From contig NZ_JACHMH010000001.1 in NCBI RefSeq assembly GCF_014204915.1, positions 9,213,501 through 9,277,500 on the forward strand: a stretch of 64,000 bases of DNA. Direction: 5' to 3'. The number at the start of each line of letters is the position of its first letter. Positions within the stretch are counted from its first letter, which is position 1. The position numbers were made by a program, and so were the translations under genes. Below are positions 1-8,469 of the stretch, piece by piece. The DNA comes from Crossiella cryophila (lineage in GTDB: Bacteria > Actinomycetota > Actinomycetes > Mycobacteriales > Pseudonocardiaceae). The notes below the pieces were generated by a model, which ran no database searches, was not told where the DNA came from, and saw nothing but the letters and a program-made list of their open reading frames with translations.

Positions 1-371
1 CCGGTTCCCTGCTGCTGGCCGCCGCCGGCCTGCTCGAAGGACGCAACGCCACCACCCACTGGGCCTGCCGCCACCTGCTGCCCAGGTTCGGCGCGACCCC
101 CGTGGCCGAACGCTGGGTCACCGACGGCAGGTTCATCACCGCGGCCGGCGTCGCCGCGGGCATCGACGCCGCCCTGCACGTGGTGCAGCTGCTGGCCGGC
201 CCGGAAGTCGCCCGGGGCGTGCAGACCGGCATCGAGTACGACCCCCAGCCCCCGCTCGGCGGCATCGACTGGTCCACTGTGGACTTCGAGCAGGGCGAAC
301 AGTGGAGCAAGGCCATGATCCAGGAGGGTTTGTCCAACCACCCGGCCCTGCTCGCCAAACTGCTCGACTGA
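1..371 (+). CDS. DJ-1/PfpI family protein, C-terminal part (5' truncated)
   Basis: The window opens inside this gene; the first whole codon is at position 3 and 122 residues are visible before TGA. The visible part reads GSLLLAAAGLLEGR, then a TTHW motif, then TAAGVAAGIDAALHVV. This is the usual C-terminal half of the DJ-1/PfpI glutamine-amidotransferase-like fold, where the His follows the loop after the nucleophile-elbow Cys. The Cys itself lies outside the window. Many actinobacterial homologues are isonitrile hydratase-like or are the N-terminal domain of AraC regulators. Here the protein ends right after the fold, so it is a free-standing member. The substrate is unknown. An in-frame 13-mer GTCCACTGTGGAC at 272-284 encodes Ser-Thr-Val-Asp. 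Confidence 0.8.
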   Translation, partial: GSLLLAAAGLLEGRNATTHWACRHLLPRFGATPVAERWVTDGRFITAAGVAAGIDAALHVVQLLAGPEVARGVQTGIEYDPQPPLGGIDWSTVDFEQGEQWSKAMIQEGLSNHPALLAKLLD

Positions 372-788
372 TCCACCACCCCACCCCTCAGCCAACCCAG
401 GCACCCCACTTTGTTGTTCGCTGGAGAAGAACTCTCTTGCGGAGGGCGCGGAACATCCGGGATGATTCGGTCATGCTGCTGAAGCGAAAGGGCGAGTCCC
501 GCCCAGGCCGGTGACCGGCCCCTCGTGGGTTCCCGGTCACCATTCCGGAGAAATACCCACGATTCCAGCGCTCCCCGCCATCGGATCCACGGCGTACAAG
601 GCTGCGCGAAATTCCGCCGCCCCACTGTCCGCTGTGGACCGATGTCTTCTCCCGCCCGGCGTTCGTGTCCCACGCGACCGTCCCCGCGGGCCCAATCCAC
701 GTGGTCGCACCCCGTACCTGTCGTCAACAGAAAGGAGTCGAAACACCTTGCTGCGCCAAGGCTGGGACACAGCCGCCGCACGTTGAGA
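372..788. other. Intergenic stretch, 417 bp
   Basis: I see no convincing gene here. On the + strand AAAGGAG at 731-737 precedes a TTG at 748 that opens only a 12-codon frame ending at 786. Nothing follows it on that strand, because the next gene is convergent. It may be the relic of a lost gene start rather than a leader peptide. The other frames show the codon pattern of shadow ORFs. Confidence 0.5.
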
Positions 789-1772
789 TCACCTGAGGTA
801 CGCCGCCGCCAGCGTACGCACGGACTCCGTCAGCAGGGTCCGTAGCTCCTGCGGCGCAAGCACTTCCACCTCCGCACCGAGCTTGAGCAGGTCGTCATGC
901 GCTACGGCGACCTGCTCTATCGGCATGTCCGCGACCACCCACCCACGCTCATCCGGCTCCCCCGCGCTGCCCACCACCGCCGCGGCCACCGTGTCCCCGT
1001 ACACATACGCCAGCCGGGACATCCCCTTGGGTGACAACCGAACCACCGCCGTCCCCACCAGCATCTCCCGCTCGTACCGCCGAGCCCACTCACTCCAGTA
1101 CACGGCCAGGTCAAAATCCCCCGGCCGCACAAACCCCTCTCCCAATCGCGTCAGCTCCAACACCTCCGCGACCCGATAGGTCCGCACCCGCCCAGGCTGC
1201 TCCACCCCCTGCGCCACCAGATACCAAAGCCCCGCCTTCACCACCAGCCCCAGCGGCTCCAGCACCCGCTCGACCTCCCGAGGCTCCCGCCACCGCCGGT
1301 ACCGCACGGCGATCCGCTCGCCCTCCCACACCGCCGCCGCGATCCCACCCAGCATCGGCACCCGGTCCACCGGCCGAAACCACCCGGCCGCGTCCAGATG
1401 GAACCGCCCCCGCAACGCCTCCGCCCGAACCCGCAACTCCCCAGGCAACGCCGCCAGCAACTTCAACTCCGCCGCCGCCAGCACACCTCCGAGCCCAAGC
1501 TCCGCCGCAGGCCCCGGAATCCCGGTGAGGAACAAGGACTCCGCCTCCGCGGCGGTCAACCCCGTCAACCGGGTCCGGTACCCATCCACCAACTGGTACC
1601 CGCCAGACCGCCCGGCGTCGCCGTACACCGGCACCCCAGCCGAGGACAACGCCTCCATGTCCCGGTACACGGTCCGCACCGAGACCTCCAGCTCAGCAGC
1701 CAACTCGCTGGCCGACATCCGCCCACGCGTCTGCAGCAACAGCAAAGCCGACAACAACCGACTGGCACGCAT
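789..1772 (-). CDS. YafY-type HTH regulator with WYL domain
   Basis: A 327-residue transcription regulator. Residues about 1-60 are a DeoR/HTH_11-like helix-turn-helix (RLLSALLLLQTRGRMSASEL, then VSVRTVYRDMEAL). Residues about 140-210 form a WYL domain (YRRWREPREVERVLEPLGLV, then GLWYLVAQ) followed by the usual C-terminal WCX-type extension. WYL domains bind ligands, including nucleic acid or nucleotides in some members, and tune DNA binding. Length and domain order are typical of actinobacterial YafY/PafBC-like proteins. It starts with ATG and has only a weak upstream Shine-Dalgarno (SD). It is transcribed away from ridA, but 633 bp separate them, so a target cannot be inferred. Confidence 0.88.
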   Translation of the reverse strand: MRASRLLSALLLLQTRGRMSASELAAELEVSVRTVYRDMEALSSAGVPVYGDAGRSGGYQLVDGYRTRLTGLTAAEAESLFLTGIPGPAAELGLGGVLAAAELKLLAALPGELRVRAEALRGRFHLDAAGWFRPVDRVPMLGGIAAAVWEGERIAVRYRRWREPREVERVLEPLGLVVKAGLWYLVAQGVEQPGRVRTYRVAEVLELTRLGEGFVRPGDFDLAVYWSEWARRYEREMLVGTAVVRLSPKGMSRLAYVYGDTVAAAVVGSAGEPDERGWVVADMPIEQVAVAHDDLLKLGAEVEVLAPQELRTLLTESVRTLAAAYLR

Positions 1773-2405
1773 CCCCGCAACCTACCCCGCCACGCACCCA
1801 GCACCGCCACACCACGACGGCACCAGCCACCGCGTCACGGCAGCCCGTGGCGGGTGCTCACGCAGTAAGCCTCACCTCCAAGAGTCTCCTTTCCCAACAC
1901 GGTCTCCGGCACTGGGGCACCCGCGCCGAGGCCCAGTCCTATTGGGTGCCAACGCTTTCCCAGACAACCCAAGCTCCGCCCCAGTGATCTCGCCGACCAC
2001 GTGCGGGCGGAATCGACCCAACCACCCGGCCAAGGCAGCACCGGTCAGACCCGGCAGCCGGGCACAACCAACACAACGCCACCCAAGCCAGGAAACCCAG
2101 CTCGACCAGGCAAAGCCGTCGAACCCGCGAAGCAACCGCTCAACCACCGCGACGTGGCTCAGGCACAAACGACCCTCAGGCACAGATGGCCCTCGGGCAC
2201 AGACGACGCTCAGGCGGAGCAGCCTCGCCCAGCCGAAACAATCCGGAACAGTCCGGCCCGGACGTGCGCGGCACCCAGACCCAGCACCCGCCAGGCCACG
2301 GTCGACGGCAGCCCGCCGCCCGCACAGGTGCCATGCCCAGTTCGCATCGCACCTGTGCGAAACAGTCGCTGGTCGCATGTCGACCGCACGCCTAGCGTCA
2401 CCGCC
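1773..2405. other. Intergenic region between the divergent WYL regulator and ridA, 633 bp
   Basis: I find no supportable gene. Long open frames on both strands lack start signals and conserved motifs and look like GC-driven shadows. The stretch holds a short tandem repeat (2158-2225) and must contain the promoters for both flanking genes. I cannot place the -10/-35 elements with confidence. Confidence 0.5.
2158..2225. repeat. 17-bp tandem repeat, three good copies and one partial
   Basis: The units CTCAGGCACAAACGACC (2158-2174), CTCAGGCACAGATGGCC (2175-2191) and CTCGGGCACAGACGACG (2192-2208) follow each other with exact 17-bp period. A degraded fourth copy starts CTCAGGCG at 2209. The array lies about 180 bp upstream of the ridA start codon. 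The period is not a multiple of three, which argues against a coding origin. Confidence 0.7.
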
Positions 2406-2810
2406 ATGCGGACCTCCTTCGACAACCCAGCCAATGCCCCTGGCCCCTTCGCGAACTACTCGCAGGTCGCCCGAATCGACCTGGGCAGCGGCGCATTGCT
2501 GGTGTTGTCCGGACAGATCGCGGTCACCGATGATGGCCGGCCCCTGCCGGACCGGGACATGCGGGTGCAGGCGGAGAACGTCTTCGCCACCATCACCGCC
2601 CTGCTGGACGCGCATGGCGCGACCCTGGCCGATGTCGTCAACATCCGCTCGTACCTGACGGATATGGACGACCTGCCTGCCTATGGCGCGGTACGCCGCC
2701 GACTGTTCCCAGTCGACCCGCCCACAAGCACGACCGTGCAGGTGTCCCGGCTGTTCCGGCCGGAGGCGTTGCTGGAGGTGGATGTCATCGCGACCGTGCG
2801 AAACCCCTGA
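2406..2810 (+). CDS. RidA family protein (reactive intermediate deaminase)
   Basis: A 134-residue RidA/YjgF/UK114-family protein. Family members hydrolyse reactive enamine/imine intermediates released by PLP enzymes and work as cytosolic homotrimers. Diagnostic stretches are the GALLVLSGQIAVTDDGRP strand-loop near residues 26-44, VQAENVFATITALLDAHGAT around 52-71, and the C-terminal EALLEVDVIATV, where family members carry the conserved Glu of the active cleft. I chose ATG 2406 because the family homology begins there. There is no clear SD, so a leaderless transcript is possible. The frame is open further upstream, but that part has no family similarity. Confidence 0.88.
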   Translation: MRTSFDNPANAPGPFANYSQVARIDLGSGALLVLSGQIAVTDDGRPLPDRDMRVQAENVFATITALLDAHGATLADVVNIRSYLTDMDDLPAYGAVRRRLFPVDPPTSTTVQVSRLFRPEALLEVDVIATVRNP

Positions 2811-3758
2811 GCCGACTCGACCGCTGGAGCGCCTCGGGCAGCCACGTGGTGCCGGCCCACGTGGTGGCCACAAGCCGCGCCGGCAATCGATCAGTGGCGC
2901 GCGATCGTCACTGTCGCCTGCGGTTGACCGTCCGACCCTGGATGTCCAGCCCTGCCGGCGTTTTCACCTCCTCAACGGCAGAGCCGGACAAGTCAACCGG
3001 GTCAGTCCGGACAATCAGGCAAGCTGGGCGACGCACACCGGAACCCGACTGGGGTCTGTTCGCATCGTGTCAGATGACAGTCCACTGTGGACATATCAGC
3101 GCATTCCACCTCCAGGGAACATTTGTTGGGATGTTCGAGTGGCAACACACGCACCTGCCCGGCACGGTTGATGCTCTGTTCACTGAGATATGGGGCCGCA
3201 GCTCAGGCCCGAAGTCCCGCGACATGAGGTCACTGGGAAGAAGTTGCTGTATATGCTCGGGATGCTCAGGTTCGGCGTGCACAGCGGTCGAGTCCCGAGT
3301 CTCGGTCCGCCTGAACGCATCGTAGCGCACATTCTGATGATCGAGTTCCACCCCGTGGCACGTACGGACCAGGGGGCCTGCTGAACCAATTCGACTGCGC
3401 TGCAACAACTTCAGCGACCACAAGTATCGTGGCCACGAGTTCAGCCTACGGGCGATGCGCGCCAGATCGGCCAATCATCACCCGATCCGTTGACAACAAT
3501 CGACCCTCGTCGGCACCGGCATCGATATTCCTTGCAGGTCAACGATATCTGTAAGCGGTTTCGCGCGATCATGCCCCCGGAAAGCCGGTGATTTTCCGGG
3601 GAGCCGGCGGCTCGAACGGCGGTATGCTTCGTGTGGCGCCAGCGATCCCGGCAGCGCCGCCCCTGCCCAGCATCTCCCCACACGTTCCCAGCCGTACCCG
3701 GAGGTCTGTGATCATTTTGTCCTGTTCCCCAGTCGCCACCTCGGCCTGACAGACTGGC
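2811..3758. other. Long intergenic region, 948 bp
   Basis: This stretch is visibly less GC-rich than its surroundings. The longest frame, a 134-codon minus-strand one at 3070-3474, has no recognisable motif and mixed codon use, so I do not call it. The region contains one GTCCACTGTGGAC copy (3080-3092) and one strong stem-loop (3575-3601). No tRNA or riboswitch is recognisable. It could be the remains of a decayed gene. Confidence 0.45.
3575..3601. other. Stem-loop in the ridA-DUF2293 intergenic region
   Basis: Arms CCCCGGAAA (3575-3583) and TTTCCGGGG (3593-3601) are perfect 9-bp complements around a 9-base loop. No T-tract follows on either strand, so it is not a classical terminator. It could be an operator or a leader hairpin for the downstream gene. 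Confidence 0.4.
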
Positions 3759-4826
3759 GTGGTGGTCCAGGCAGTCAAGTCCAAGCTCGAACGGCGCGTC
3801 GCTGAGGCGGCCGTGGCGTTGCTGGCGAAGAAGAAGTTCGTCTCCCCGGTGCTCGTACTCAACCGGCTCGGCTGGTTGACCGACAGGCGGATCGACGACT
3901 GGGAACAGGGCCGGATCGGCTCACTCGCCGAAGCGATGACGGTGCCGCCGGACAAGGTGGACGCCGCACTCGGGCTCCTCGAGCACTGGGCACGGCAACA
4001 AGGTCTGACCACCGAAGTGGTGGACTACGTTGCGGCGACCCGGGATCGGCGGCCGCTGCGGTTCACTGGATCCGGTCCATCCTCAGCCGAACGCCGGTTC
4101 AGCACGCACTGGCTGGCGGCAGGACTCTCGCAGGCGCAACGGGATCGGGTGGTCCAACGCCAGAAGTCGGCACCCGATCTGGTGGTCCTGCGGGCTGAGG
4201 GTGGCTGGGTCTGCGCGGACTGCGGTGGTTCGGACACCTACCAGTTCGTCGAGGAGAACCGGCCGTACTGCCTGGAGTGCGCTGACCTGTACCACCTGGT
4301 GTTCCTGCCGGCCGGCGACGCCACGCTGACCCGCCGGGCGAAGAAGGCGAGCACGCTGTCCGCGGTGGTGCAACGGTTCAACCGGTCACGCAAGCGGTTC
4401 GACCGGCTGGGCCTGCTCGTCGAGGAGAGCGCCCTCGAAGCGGCGGAGGAGCAGTGTTTCGCCGACGCTGAGGTGCGCTCGCGGCGACGGGAGCGGGACG
4501 CGGTTCGCCGTGGCGAGCAAGACCTGGAGTTCCAGGACCGGCTCGCCGCGGAGATCCTGCGGCTGTTCCCGGGTTGTGCGCCCGCGCGCGCCGAGGCGAT
4601 CGCTCGGCACGCGGGTGCGCGCAGCAGTGGCCGGGTCGGGCGGTCCGCCGCCGGCCAGGCCCTCGACGAGGGCGCGACCCGGCGGGCGGTGATCGCCTCG
4701 ATCCGGCACGAGGACACCGGCTATGACGCGATGCTGATGGCCGGGGTGCCGCGAACCGTTGCCAGGGAACGGATTCGCGACACCATCGACGACGTGCTGG
4801 ACCGCTGGGTCAGTGGGGTGCGCTGA
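3759..4826 (+). CDS. DUF2293 domain protein with central zinc ribbon
   Basis: A 355-residue protein. The C-terminal ~90 residues (EILRLFPGCAPARAEAIARH, then GRSAAGQALDEGATRRAVIA and IRHEDTGYDAML) match DUF2293, a family of unknown function whose members I know from actinobacteria and fungi. In the middle, WVCADCGG and PYCLECADLY (about residues 151-180) form two CxxC knuckles, a likely zinc ribbon. The N-terminal third is helical, charged and unrecognised. GTG 3759 is the first possible start; the next codon is also GTG. No SD is visible. The 3' end overlaps the convergent acetyltransferase gene by 17 bp. No function can be assigned; a nucleic-acid-related role is only suggested by the zinc ribbon. 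Confidence 0.82.
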   Translation: MVVQAVKSKLERRVAEAAVALLAKKKFVSPVLVLNRLGWLTDRRIDDWEQGRIGSLAEAMTVPPDKVDAALGLLEHWARQQGLTTEVVDYVAATRDRRPLRFTGSGPSSAERRFSTHWLAAGLSQAQRDRVVQRQKSAPDLVVLRAEGGWVCADCGGSDTYQFVEENRPYCLECADLYHLVFLPAGDATLTRRAKKASTLSAVVQRFNRSRKRFDRLGLLVEESALEAAEEQCFADAEVRSRRRERDAVRRGEQDLEFQDRLAAEILRLFPGCAPARAEAIARHAGARSSGRVGRSAAGQALDEGATRRAVIASIRHEDTGYDAMLMAGVPRTVARERIRDTIDDVLDRWVSGVR

Positions 4827-5748
4827 ACACCAGGCGCATCTCGATGTTGCGGTAGCGCCCACGGGTGAAGGCCGCGGCCATCGGCTGATTGACCAGGTCG
4901 GTGTCCGCGACCACCCTGGACGCGCCCAGTTCGGCGTGGTGGCGGGTGATGTGCGCGAGCAGGTCATGGATGTAACCGTGGCCTCGGTGCTCGGGCAGCA
5001 CGCCCAGGTAGCCGACGACGGCGTTGCTCGCGTTGCGCGAAGGCAGGGCCAGACCGACCAGGTCGCCACCCGCGGTGTAGGCCAACCGCCACCACTCGCG
5101 GGGGCCGGGCATCTGGTCGCGGTAGAACTCGAAGTCGGCTCGGGCGTGCGCGTCCACACCGACCGCGGTGACACCGCGCCGGGTCTCGGTGTCCAGGCTG
5201 CCCTCGGTCAGGCGGCGGAACACCGACAGCATCACGTCGTCGTCGGGTTCGGGACGGAAGTCCAGGCGTGCGGGTGGTTCCGGCAGGCCGTCGGCCGGGG
5301 TCCACTCGTAGCGCAGGCGCTCGTTGTCCTCGCTCAGCCCGGCGCGGGCGGCGGCGGTGCGCCGCCAGTCGACCGCGGCAACGGACGCCGGGTCGGCGCG
5401 CCAGTTCAGCGGCAGCTTGAGGTGGTAGGCGGGCAGTTCCGGCGCGCCTTCGGCCAGGAACGTCTCGTGGGCCGCGTTGAGCAGGTCACCGACCAGGGTG
5501 GCGGGGTCAGCGACCGAGTGGTGCACGTACAGGTAGTCCAGGGCGAGTGGGTGTTCGCCGTCGCCGAAGCCCCACCACATGGCGCGGGCCAGGACTCGGT
5601 CGCCGTCCTCAGCCAGCCAGGTCCACTGCGGACGGTACTGGCCTGCGGTGCGGCGTTCGTCGTATTGCACGGCAGTGGCCCAGTCGAACGGAACGGTGCG
5701 GTGCGGGATGCGGGCGAAATCGGCCGCGGCGATGGAACGGAACTTCAT
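4810..5748 (-). CDS. GNAT family N-acetyltransferase
   Basis: A 312-residue acetyltransferase. The recognisable GNAT core is in the C-terminal half: the strand VVGYLGVLPEHRGHGYIHDL gives motif A, with HRGHGY as the acetyl-CoA pyrophosphate-binding R/Q-x-x-G-x-G/A loop. It is followed by ASRVVADTDLVNQPMAAAFT, typical of motif B. The N-terminal ~150 residues form a second, degenerate GNAT-like half, so this is probably a tandem-GNAT protein of the kind seen in actinomycete resistance or antibiotic-modifying enzymes. The ATG is preceded by GGAGG at nine bases. The acceptor substrate is unknown. The 3' end overlaps the convergent DUF2293 gene. Confidence 0.85.
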   Translation of the reverse strand: MKFRSIAAADFARIPHRTVPFDWATAVQYDERRTAGQYRPQWTWLAEDGDRVLARAMWWGFGDGEHPLALDYLYVHHSVADPATLVGDLLNAAHETFLAEGAPELPAYHLKLPLNWRADPASVAAVDWRRTAAARAGLSEDNERLRYEWTPADGLPEPPARLDFRPEPDDDVMLSVFRRLTEGSLDTETRRGVTAVGVDAHARADFEFYRDQMPGPREWWRLAYTAGGDLVGLALPSRNASNAVVGYLGVLPEHRGHGYIHDLLAHITRHHAELGASRVVADTDLVNQPMAAAFTRGRYRNIEMRLVFSAPH

Positions 5749-6352
5749 GTGGAGCTGCCTCCGAGGCGAAGATCAGGAGGCGCGCGCGGGATCGGTCAGG
5801 CGATCCGCGGAGGCGCCGGAGGGAACGCGTACATCTCGGGCCTCCCTTCCGTGTGCAGGGGCCGCTCGATGCGGCCGGGCAGAGCATAGGGCATGGCCGC
5901 GTCCGGCCGCCGGGATTTTCCGGCTGCGGCCGGACGCGGGTGCACTCGGGCACGTCGGTGGGTACTCAGGCTCGCGAGAATCTCGGGGCGCCGGTCGGTC
6001 GGCAGGACCAACCGACCGAGCCGGGCCAGGTTGGGCCGAGCCAGGCCGGGCTGGGCTGGGGCGAGCCGGATTGGATTGGGTTGGGGCGGGCCGGATTGGG
6101 GCGGGTTGCGGCAAGTCGGCTCGGGTCGGGCGGGTTGCGGGCCAAGCAGTGGCCTGGTCCGCGCAAGGTGGGGTAGTGATCGGGTTCTCGGCGGCCCGGA
6201 CCGCGCCTCGACGGACGACGCCCGGCAGCGGCTACCCGCTGGCGGGCAGCGGGCAGCGGGCAGCGGGCAGCGGGCAGCGGGCAGCGGGCAGCGGGCAGCG
6301 GGCAGGGATATCTGGAGCAGCGCTGTGGTGCCAAGTGTGGGTTCGAGTGTGG
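5749..6352. other. Intergenic region, 604 bp, G-rich and repetitive
   Basis: No gene is supportable. From about 6010 to 6150 the + strand is a run of short degenerate G-rich units (GGGCCGAGCC, GGGCTGGG, GGATTGGGTTGGGGCGGG and similar) with strong strand asymmetry. It is followed by a heptanucleotide repeat at 6244-6305. The open frames here are artefacts of this composition. G-quadruplex or R-loop formation on the + strand is possible. Confidence 0.5.
6244..6305. repeat. GGGCAGC heptanucleotide tandem repeat, about 8.9 copies
   Basis: Eight perfect GGGCAGC units run from 6244 to 6299, with a partial ninth to 6305. The array lies about 50 bp beyond the 3' end of the following minus-strand gene. 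It is uninterrupted, so it probably changes length by slippage. Confidence 0.9.
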
Positions 6353-7552
6353 TCAGCGGTGGGAGCGGACGACGCGGAGTGCGGCGCCTGAGCCGAACAC
6401 GATCATCACCACGGTCACCACGGTCCAGCGTCGCTGGTCGCGGACCAGGGAGGACGAGGCTTGGGCTCTTGGGGTGGGGCGGGCTGGGGCTCGGGCGATG
6501 ATCGGTTTCGCCGGAGGTGGGGGTGGGGTGGCGCGGGTGGGGGGTGGGGGTGGGAGGACGGGGGCTGGGCGGGTGGTTGTCGTTGTGGTGGGGGGTGGTG
6601 GGGCTGGTGGGGGTGGGGGGATCACGGCGGGGGGTGGGGGTGTGGTGGTCGGGGGTTGGGTGGGGGCTGGGGTTGACTTCACGCAGCCTGCGCCGTCGGT
6701 GCTGGCCAGGGCTGGGCCGGTGTTGACCTCGGTGAAGGTGTTGTCACCCAGTTGGATGCGGTACAGCCGGCTGGCGCGGCGGTGGTCGTTGTTCAGCACC
6801 CACAGGCCGTTGTCGGCCGGGTCCAGCACGACCGCGCCGTAGGTGCTGGAGCCGGGCAGGCCCTTGAGGATCTTGACCTTGGTGACCTTGCCGTTGCCTG
6901 GGTCGACCTTGACCAGGGTGCCGTTGCCGTGGCCGGTGTTGGAGATGCCGTAGAGCTTGCCGTCGGCGGGGTTGTGCGCGAAGTCGTCCAGATCGTCGGA
7001 GAGCCAGTGCCAGTCCAGGCGGACCGAGTGCACCAGGCCGAGGAAGCTGGGGCTTCGGGGGTCGATGTCGATCGCGTAGAGCTTGTCCCATTCGCGCACG
7101 TACAACCGGTTGCCGATGACAGTGCCGGCGAAGCTGTCGATCAGGCCGCTCCACGGCACCGGCACGCTGCCCGTGCGCCGCAGCGGACCGAGGTCCTTGA
7201 CCGCTCCGTTCTGGTCGATGCGGACGACGTGACCACCGTCACGGAACTTGCCGGATCGGTCCCGGGAGGCGATCCCATACACAAGTCCCTGCGCCGGGGC
7301 GTACCCGATCGAGTTAACGGCTAGGTCCAATGGCTGCGGGGGCCGGTTGGGCAGGCCGGTGGGCAGCGTGACCCGCAACAGGGTGGACAGGCCGCCGTGG
7401 GAGGTGGCACGCACCTGGTAAGCGGTGCAGACGCTGGCCGCGTCGGCCTCGACCGGACTGAGTCCGCCACTGCTGAGGAAGAGCAGGAACGAGGTACTGC
7501 ACAGCGCAACCAAATGGCGCGACCACCGTATCGGAGCAACTGAATACGACAA
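6353..7552 (-). CDS. Secreted beta-propeller-like protein with Pro-rich stalk and C-terminal membrane anchor
   Basis: A 399-residue exported protein. Residues 1-38 are a signal peptide (Arg near 9-12, hydrophobic HLVALCSTSFLLFLSSGG, then a cleavage region before SVCTAYQV). Residues about 40-290 carry repeated blades such as GLVYGIA, NRLYVREWDKLYAI, DGKLYGIS and NGLWVLN, resembling the DUF6923-type propeller. Residues about 300-360 are an extreme Pro/Thr stalk. The C-terminus (WTVVTVVMIVFGSGAAL, then RSHR) is a single membrane anchor with a basic tail. It probably sits outside the cell, tethered to the membrane. The TTG start is supported by AAAGGAG seven bases upstream. It is divergent from the DUF4239 gene across 131 bp. 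Its function is unknown. Confidence 0.8.
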   Translation of the reverse strand: MSYSVAPIRWSRHLVALCSTSFLLFLSSGGLSPVEADAASVCTAYQVRATSHGGLSTLLRVTLPTGLPNRPPQPLDLAVNSIGYAPAQGLVYGIASRDRSGKFRDGGHVVRIDQNGAVKDLGPLRRTGSVPVPWSGLIDSFAGTVIGNRLYVREWDKLYAIDIDPRSPSFLGLVHSVRLDWHWLSDDLDDFAHNPADGKLYGISNTGHGNGTLVKVDPGNGKVTKVKILKGLPGSSTYGAVVLDPADNGLWVLNNDHRRASRLYRIQLGDNTFTEVNTGPALASTDGAGCVKSTPAPTQPPTTTPPPPAVIPPPPPAPPPPTTTTTTRPAPVLPPPPPTRATPPPPPAKPIIARAPARPTPRAQASSSLVRDQRRWTVVTVVMIVFGSGAALRVVRSHR

Positions 7553-7683
7553 TCGGGTACTCCTTTCAGGATCGCGCTGATTCGCTCTGCTAACAGCACC
7601 GGATCGTCATCGCTTCGCGACTGGACCGGACTGTACTCCTCACAGTAGACCGTGATGTAATCCCGGACCAGAAAGGAGCTGAA

Positions 7684-8442
7684 TTGAACCTCTACCTGTC
7701 AGGCTTGCTCTGGGTCGCCGGAGTCGCTGCGGTCGTCGCGGCCTTGGCCGTCCTGTTCCGCAGATTCGGCTCCGACGAGGAACGACTGAGCAACAACGAG
7801 TCCGCCGGATTGGTTTTCACCATTGTCGGCGGACTGCACGCGGTGGTCACCGCGTTTGTGCTGATCTCCCTGCTGGACACGGTCAAGTCGGTGGGTGACG
7901 ACTCGACCAAGGAGGCCAACAGCATCGTCGCGGTGAACTGGGCCGCGACCTCCTTCGCCGATCCGGTGCGCGGCAAGGTCGAGGAACTGACCAGGTCCTA
8001 CCTCGGCACCGTGCTCAACGATGAGTGGCCGAAGCTCCGCCAGGAGCAGGATGTCGACGAGGACGGCTGGCAGAAGCTGGACGAGCTGCGCAAGGTCATC
8101 GCGGAGGCCCCGGCCGAGGGTCACTGGCTGGAGAACCGCAAGACCGAGGCGTCCAACCAGCTCTGGGAGGCATACCAGGCCCGGCAGTCACGACTGGACG
8201 CCGCCAGTGGCGGGGTCAGCACGGTGATGTGGTTCGCGCTCATTCTCGGCGCGGTGATGTCAGCGTTGTTCCCGTTCCTGTTCGGCGGCCCGAAGATAAT
8301 TCCACATATCGTTATCGTGGTGATCCTGACCGCCGCACTGACCCTGCTACTGTTCGCGATTTATCAGCTGGAAAACCCGTTCAGCGGTGGCGTCAAGGTC
8401 GATCCGGACGCATTCAGCTCGGCCCTGGACCGGTTGCGCTGA
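7684..8442 (+). CDS. DUF4239 (bestrophin-like) membrane protein
   Basis: A 252-residue integral membrane protein. Two N-terminal transmembrane segments (LLWVAGVAAVVAALAVLF and the segment after LVFTIVGGLHAVVTAFVLIS) and two C-terminal ones (VMWFALILGAVMSALFPFLF, IVIVVILTAALTLLLFAIYQ) flank a soluble helical middle. The ESAGLVFTIVGGLHAV motif and the C-terminal ENPFSGGVKVDPDAF are hallmarks of DUF4239, a bestrophin-related family whose transported ion is not known. The start is TTG, with AGAAAGGAG ending a few bases upstream. It is divergent from the propeller-protein gene, which uses the same kind of strong SD plus TTG. Confidence 0.87.
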   Translation: MNLYLSGLLWVAGVAAVVAALAVLFRRFGSDEERLSNNESAGLVFTIVGGLHAVVTAFVLISLLDTVKSVGDDSTKEANSIVAVNWAATSFADPVRGKVEELTRSYLGTVLNDEWPKLRQEQDVDEDGWQKLDELRKVIAEAPAEGHWLENRKTEASNQLWEAYQARQSRLDAASGGVSTVMWFALILGAVMSALFPFLFGGPKIIPHIVIVVILTAALTLLLFAIYQLENPFSGGVKVDPDAFSSALDRLR

Positions 8443-8469
8443 CCCTGTCGAATCATCCCATGTCCGGTT

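Noticed and set aside
748-786. Twelve-codon TTG frame with AAAGGAG upstream as a leader peptide
   Set aside because: The next gene is on the opposite strand, so there is no downstream gene to attenuate.
3070-3474. 134-codon minus-strand frame in the ridA-DUF2293 gap
   Set aside because: No motif, mixed third-position composition and no SD; probably a chance frame in lower-GC intergenic DNA.
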